From assembly GCA_039808845.1 (NCBI GenBank), contig JBDHTS010000088.1, forward strand, positions 1-9,067: a stretch of 9,067 nucleotides of DNA. Direction: 5' to 3'. The DNA comes from JBDHTS01 sp039808845. Lineage in GTDB: Bacteria > Pseudomonadota > Alphaproteobacteria > Micavibrionales > Micavibrionaceae. Positions 6,010 through 9,067 of this stretch are shown here, in pieces. A model generated the notes under the pieces. The model had not been told where the DNA came from. It saw nothing but the letters and a program-made list of their open reading frames with translations, and ran no database searches. A program made the position numbers and the translations under genes. The first letter of the stretch is position 1, and the number at the start of each line of letters is the position of its first letter.

Positions 6010-6037
6010 TGGACATTGCATAGTTGCTGGCGATAAT
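6010..6037 (+). promoter_or_regulatory. Probable promoter of the small orphan gene
   Basis: TGGACA (6010-6015) and GATAAT (6032-6037), each five of six matches to the sigma-70 consensus, are separated by 16 bp. Transcription would start near 6044. This is just downstream of an in-frame ATG at 6040 and so favours the later start at 6082. Confidence 0.5.
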
Positions 6038-6081
6038 GCATGACGATCTGGTTTTTCATATCGCTAAAAGGGAGGCTAAAA

Positions 6082-6339
6082 ATGAAAGGCTATAAAACAG
6101 GTAATCGAGCTTTAGCAAATATCGTAAGCGGGGATGGGCAGACAGCCTTGCAAAGACTATTGGCTCCGTTTGCGCGTGCTGCGGATCTTCCTACCAAAGA
6201 AGTCATAGCTTTTGTCATGGAGGGCGCAATTATTCCCAATTCATTAAAAGCAGGAATGCTTGGCGCCCAACTTGAGCAAAGATTTGGAGGGATGGAACGA
6301 TGCAGAGAAGTATGTCAGCAAATGGCTTCTCCAAAATGA
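6082..6339 (+). CDS. Small protein of unknown function (85 residues)
   Basis: I do not recognise this protein. It has no signal peptide or membrane segment and looks mostly helical: helices are likely at about 18-35 (TALQRLLAPFARAAD), 38-46 (KEVIAFVME) and 53-80 (LKAGMLGAQLEQRFGG, ERCREVCQQM). Two cysteines lie close together near the end (CREVC). Reality is supported by an excellent ribosome site (GGGAGG at 6070-6075, 6 nt before the ATG), a plausible promoter upstream, and a shared terminator downstream. An in-frame ATG at 6040 is less likely, since it precedes the predicted transcription start. Base composition is more AT-rich than that of the neighbouring metabolic genes, and the gene runs opposite to them, which hints at later arrival. 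Confidence 0.65.
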   Translation: MKGYKTGNRALANIVSGDGQTALQRLLAPFARAADLPTKEVIAFVMEGAIIPNSLKAGMLGAQLEQRFGGMERCREVCQQMASPK

Positions 6340-6361
6340 TCTTCGGCGATTGATACCGAAT

Positions 6362-6391
6362 AAAAAGCCCGCCTTAATGGCGGGCTTTTTT
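6362..6391. terminator. Bidirectional intrinsic terminator between the small gene and gap
   Basis: A 12-bp perfect stem, AAAAAGCCCGCC (6362-6373) with GGCGGGCTTTTT (6379-6390), encloses a TTAAT loop. A T-run follows on the plus strand and an A-run precedes it, giving a T-run on the minus strand as well. It lies 22 bp after the small gene's stop and 15 bp after the gap stop, so it can end both convergent transcripts. Confidence 0.93.
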
Positions 6392-6405
6392 GAAAGCGTA
6401 TTTGC

Positions 6406-7419
6406 TTAACCTAAACCCGCCATCTTCACCGCCGTGTCCAGCATGCGGTTCGAGAAGCCCCATTCGTTGTCGTACCAGCTCATGACGCGCACGAAATTGC
6501 CGTCGATGACCTTGGTTTCGTTCAGGGCGAACATGGAGGAATGCGGGTCGTGGTTGAAGTCGTGGGACACCAGTTCTTCGCTGTAGCAGCCGAGGATGCC
6601 TTTCAGCTCGTTGCTGTTGGCGGCGGCCTTGATCAGTTCGGCGATTTCTTCCGGCGTGGTTGATTTCTTTGCGGTGAACTTGAAATCGACGACCGAGACG
6701 TTCGGGGTCGGAACGCGCATGGACACGCCGTCCAGCTTGCCCTTCAGTTCCGGCAGCACCTTGCCGACGGCCTTGGCGGCGCCGGTCGTGGTCGGGATCA
6801 TGCTGAGCGCGGCGGCGCGGGCGCGGTGCAGGTCCTTGTGGTTCGTGTCCACGATGCGCTGGTCGCCCGTGTAGCTGTGGATCGTCGTCATGAAGCCGTG
6901 CTCGATGCCCAGCGCCTTGTGCAGGACGTACGCGACCGGCGCGAGGCAGTTCGTGGTGCAGGACGCGTTGGAGACGATCTTGTGGTCTTTCGTCAGCTTG
7001 TCGCTGTTGACGCCGTAAACGACTGTGATGTCCTCATCGGTTGCGGGAGCGGAGATCAGGACCTTTTTTGCGCCTGCCGCCAGATGCTTTTCAGCGTCTT
7101 TACGCGCCGTGAAGATGCCGGAGCATTCCATGGCGACATCGACGCCATTGTCCTTCCAGGGCAGCTGCGCCGGGTCTTTCACCTGGACGCATTTGATCTT
7201 GTGGCCCTTGACGATCAGGATGTCGTTGCCTTGCGTGTCGACTTCATAGGGGAAGCGGCCGTGGACCGAGTCGTATTTCAGCAGGTGGGCGTTGGCTTTC
7301 AGGTCGGCCAGGTCGTTAATGGCGACGAAATCGAGGTCATTGCGGCCCGCTTCGTAATAGGAGCGGAGAACCAGGCGTCCGATGCGTCCAAACCCGTTGA
7401 TGGCGACTTTTGCGGTCAT
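6406..7419 (-). CDS. gap: Type I glyceraldehyde-3-phosphate dehydrogenase
   Basis: This cytoplasmic tetrameric enzyme oxidises and phosphorylates glyceraldehyde 3-phosphate to 1,3-bisphosphoglycerate (reversed in gluconeogenesis or the Calvin cycle). The 337 residues match the usual length. The Rossmann motif INGFGRIGR lies at 7-15, Asp36 in the AINDL strand end is placed to bind the NAD ribose, the catalytic SNASCTTNC motif puts the nucleophile at Cys154 with base His181 (TTIHSYTGDQ), and YDNEWGFSNRM lies near the C-terminus. The ATG at 7419 has an AGGA site and fits the family; a longer frame to 7443 adds eight non-homologous residues. A perfect TTGACA on the minus strand (7476-7481) could be a -35 box, but no good -10 follows at normal spacing. 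The gene shares its terminator with the convergent small gene. It is separated from tkt by the GxxExxY cassette. Confidence 0.97.
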   Translation of the reverse strand: MTAKVAINGFGRIGRLVLRSYYEAGRNDLDFVAINDLADLKANAHLLKYDSVHGRFPYEVDTQGNDILIVKGHKIKCVQVKDPAQLPWKDNGVDVAMECSGIFTARKDAEKHLAAGAKKVLISAPATDEDITVVYGVNSDKLTKDHKIVSNASCTTNCLAPVAYVLHKALGIEHGFMTTIHSYTGDQRIVDTNHKDLHRARAAALSMIPTTTGAAKAVGKVLPELKGKLDGVSMRVPTPNVSVVDFKFTAKKSTTPEEIAELIKAAANSNELKGILGCYSEELVSHDFNHDPHSSMFALNETKVIDGNFVRVMSWYDNEWGFSNRMLDTAVKMAGLG

Positions 7420-7500
7420 GTTATTCCTTTGCATATGCGTCATGTTAGGATTAACAACCAGATTTCGGTATATCGTGTCAACTCTGTCTTAGGATTTTTC

Positions 7501-7530
7501 AAACGCAGAGGACGCAAAGCTACGCAAAGT
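7501..7530. repeat. Left arm of the inverted repeat around the GxxExxY gene
   Basis: This arm of 30 bases starts AAACGC and contains GGACGCAAAG and CGCAAAGT, a short tandem pattern. Its reverse complement matches 25 of 30 bases of the arm at 7938-7967. The stop codon and last residues of the GxxExxY gene are read from this arm. Confidence 0.85.
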
Positions 7531-7930
7531 TTGTCTGGGCTTTTGTCATCGCTATGCGCTTTATACCATCCTTTAATGATCTGACATTGAAATTAATTAA
7601 CAAACCCAATGGCCTGGAGGATAATTTCAAATAAGTATGAAGTTGTGCCTCGTGAATCGGTAAAAGCTTTTCGACGGCTTTCAGTTCAACGACCACTTTA
7701 TCCTCAACTAATAAATCCAGACGCAATCCGGTCGTGATAACAAGGTCATCTACCTGGACTGGGACAATCTTTTGTTTTTCAATATGCAATCCCTTTTTTA
7801 ACAAAAAATAATGCATGCAGTCTTCATATACGCTTTCAAGCAGACCGGGGCCTAATTTTGTATGAATATAAAATGCGCAATCGAGGATATTCTTTGAAAT
7901 AACGTTGGTTTTTTCATCGATTTCATGCAT
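7520..7930 (-). CDS. GxxExxY family protein (PD-(D/E)XK nuclease-like fold)
   Basis: The 136-residue protein has the family signature GLLESVY at 29-35, within the typical IHTKLGPGLLESVYED. The middle carries a nuclease-like core: Asp72 in GLRLDLLV, then VVVELKAVE with Glu82 and Lys84, giving D-x9-E-x-K, followed by AQLHTYL with Gln96 and Tyr100, as in RecB-like nucleases. The end, LGLLINFNV...LKDGIKRI, is also family-typical. All the expected catalytic-type residues are present, so it may be active, but the biological role of the family is not established. The ATG at 7930 has only a weak ribosome site. The coding region starts 8 bp inside one inverted-repeat arm and ends within the other. The gene is AT-rich compared with its neighbours and sits between tkt and gap, both unrelated in role. 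Confidence 0.9.
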   Translation of the reverse strand: MHEIDEKTNVISKNILDCAFYIHTKLGPGLLESVYEDCMHYFLLKKGLHIEKQKIVPVQVDDLVITTGLRLDLLVEDKVVVELKAVEKLLPIHEAQLHTYLKLSSRPLGLLINFNVRSLKDGIKRIAMTKAQTNFA

Positions 7931-7937
7931 CGATCTT

Positions 7938-7967
7938 ACTTTGCGCGACTTTGCGTCCTTAGCGTTT
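7938..7967. repeat. Right arm of the inverted repeat around the GxxExxY gene
   Basis: This arm of 30 bases pairs with 7501-7530 at 25 of 30 positions; the mismatches cluster at two short spacers. It contains ACTTTGCG twice. Its outer end overlaps the last base of the tkt stop codon (7967-7969), and its inner end lies 8 bp upstream of the GxxExxY start codon, supplying that gene's leader. Confidence 0.85.
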
Positions 7968-9067
7968 CAGATTTTCTTTTTGACTTCCGCCGCGACCGCT
8001 TCCGCCGTGATGCCGAAATGCTTGTAAAGCTGGTCCGCCGGGGCGGATTCGCCGAAGCCTTTCATGCCGACGAAGCCGCCGTCGGAGCCGATCCAGCGGT
8101 CCCAGCCGAAGCGCAGGGCGGCTTCGACGGCGACCTTTACGGCCTTTTTGGGGCCGAGCATCAGGGACTGCCAGCTTTCGCCCTGCATCTCGAACAGCTC
8201 AAGGCAGGGGGCCGAGACGACCCGTGTCGGGATGCCGTCCTTTTCCAGCGTTTCGCGGGCCTTCAGCGCGATCTCGACCTCGGACCCGGTGGCGAGCAGA
8301 ACGGCTTTCGGCTCTCCGCTGGCTTCCGCAAGGATGTACGCGCCGCGGGCCGATTTGTTGACGATGGGGTCTTCCAGCCGCACGGTCGGCACGTGCTGGC
8401 GCGTCAAGACCAGAACGCTGGGACCGGTGCGCCGTTCCAGCGCCAGCTGCCAGCATTCGGCCGTCTCGATGGCGTCGCAGGGCCGCATGACCAGGCAGTT
8501 GGGGATAGAGCGCAACGCGGCCAGGTGTTCGACCGGCTGGTGCGTCGGGCCGTCCTCGCCCAGGCCGATGGAGTCGTGCGTCATCACATAGATCACGCGC
8601 TGTTTCATCAGGGCCGAGAGCCGGATGGATGGCTTGCAGTAATCGCTGAACGTCAGGAACGTGCCGCCATAGGGGATGATGCCGCCATGCAGGGCCATGC
8701 CGTTCATCATCGCCGCCATGCCGTGCTCGCGTACGCCGTAATACACGTACTGCCCGTCGTAATGCCCGGCCTTGATCGCCTCCGGCCCCTTGACCCTGGT
8801 CAGGTTCGATCCGGTCAGGTCCGCCGAGCCGCCGATCAGGAACGGCAGGGCCGGGACGAGTTTCTCCAGAACCTTGCCGGAAGAGGCGCGCGTGGCCAGT
8901 TTCGGCTTCTCCTTGGAAAATTCGGTTTTGATGCGGCTGATGACGCTGGTGACGTCCTCGTCCACATTGCCTTCGAGCACGGCGAAGAACTCATCCTTGT
9001 ACCGGTTCTGCTCCAGGCGGGATTGCCACGCCTTGTATTCGTCCAGGCTGCGTTCGCCGGCGTCGCG
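7967..9067 (-). CDS. tkt: Transketolase, C-terminal part (N-terminus beyond the window)
   Basis: Transketolase moves two-carbon ketol units between sugar phosphates using thiamine diphosphate, linking the pentose-phosphate or Calvin pathway to glycolysis. The 366 residues seen are the pyrimidine-binding and C-terminal domains, a little over half of a normal protein of about 660 residues; the frame is open to the right edge. Visible motifs are GGSADLTGSN, YYGVREHGM with the conserved glutamate that activates the cofactor, THDSIGLGEDGPTHQPVEHLA (the second transketolase signature; the two histidines are active-site residues), VLTRQHVP, and LLATGSEVEIAL in the C-terminal domain. A GTG at 8980 is internal, not a start, because the preceding 29 codons are also transketolase-like. 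The protein ends normally at KKKI, its TGA forming the junction with the inverted repeat of the GxxExxY cassette. Confidence 0.96.
   Translation of the reverse strand, partial: RDAGERSLDEYKAWQSRLEQNRYKDEFFAVLEGNVDEDVTSVISRIKTEFSKEKPKLATRASSGKVLEKLVPALPFLIGGSADLTGSNLTRVKGPEAIKAGHYDGQYVYYGVREHGMAAMMNGMALHGGIIPYGGTFLTFSDYCKPSIRLSALMKQRVIYVMTHDSIGLGEDGPTHQPVEHLAALRSIPNCLVMRPCDAIETAECWQLALERRTGPSVLVLTRQHVPTVRLEDPIVNKSARGAYILAEASGEPKAVLLATGSEVEIALKARETLEKDGIPTRVVSAPCLELFEMQGESWQSLMLGPKKAVKVAVEAALRFGWDRWIGSDGGFVGMKGFGESAPADQLYKHFGITAEAVAAEVKKKI

Larger units (their letters stand above)
7501..7967. mobile_element. Putative GxxExxY cassette with terminal inverted repeats
   Basis: A 467-bp unit consists of a 30-bp imperfect inverted repeat at each end and almost nothing but the GxxExxY gene between. 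Its interior is markedly more AT-rich than tkt and gap on either side. The right boundary coincides with the last base of the tkt stop codon, so the unit sits at the exact end of that gene. The direct flanks share only a weak GATTTT similarity (near 7493 and 7970), so a target duplication is not established. No transposase is encoded; mobilisation would have to come from elsewhere. The interpretation as a mobile unit is inferred from structure. Confidence 0.5.

Noticed and set aside
7476..7481. Perfect TTGACA upstream of gap as a promoter
   Set aside because: No acceptable -10 hexamer lies 16-18 bp downstream (the best, GTTAAT, is 20 bp away), so a promoter is possible but not supported.
6826..7584. 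Plus-strand open frame of 252 codons opposite gap
   Set aside because: It is a shadow of the GAPDH gene, with no ribosome site or family resemblance.
7493..7977. Target-site duplication flanking the GxxExxY cassette
   Set aside because: Only a short GATTTT-like similarity is seen on the two sides, in T-rich sequence where it is expected by chance.

Overview
The window is GC-rich chromosomal DNA of a Gram-negative bacterium, most likely an alphaproteobacterium. This rests on the resemblance of the central-metabolism proteins, the QmcA/NfeD pair and the EpmA sequence to alphaproteobacterial families; no rRNA or other taxonomic marker is present. Nearly all genes lie on the minus strand. Only epmA and one small orphan gene are on the plus strand.

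Layout, left to right. The 5' part of a secreted SIMPL-domain (DUF541) protein runs off the left edge (1-550, minus). Next is a probable two-gene operon of a VTT/TVP38-type membrane protein followed by a SOUL-family haem-binding protein (1892 to 638, minus). epmA, the EF-P lysine ligase, is divergent from it (1993-3159, plus). A qmcA-nfeD operon (4636 to 3243, minus) converges on epmA. The rest belongs to central carbon metabolism: class II fructose-bisphosphate aldolase (5921 to 4830, minus), a small unknown gene (6082-6339, plus), type I GAPDH (7419 to 6406, minus), a GxxExxY-family gene (7930 to 7520, minus) and the C-terminal half of transketolase (9067 to 7967, minus, cut by the right edge). 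Transketolase, GAPDH and aldolase act in the Calvin/pentose-phosphate/glycolytic interconversions. No phosphoglycerate kinase gene lies between gap and fba.

Two kinds of small mobile-looking DNA stand out. The first is a family of GC-rich double-hairpin elements of about 113-142 bp with three copies here. Copy A (2538-2650) lies in frame inside epmA and adds about 39 residues without a stop. Copy B (3133-3274) lies between epmA and nfeD and supplies the last residues of both proteins and both stop codons; it also carries a third, nested palindrome that copy C lacks. Copy C (4706-4823) fills the gap between the qmcA promoter and the end of fba. The situation resembles the in-frame palindromic elements known from Rickettsia. 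The second is a 467-bp cassette (7501-7967) made of the GxxExxY gene and a 30-bp imperfect terminal inverted repeat. It begins inside the transketolase stop codon, and the GxxExxY gene takes its own stop codon from the other repeat arm.

All gene calls, starts and repeats were read by eye; family names come from recognised motifs, not from a database search.
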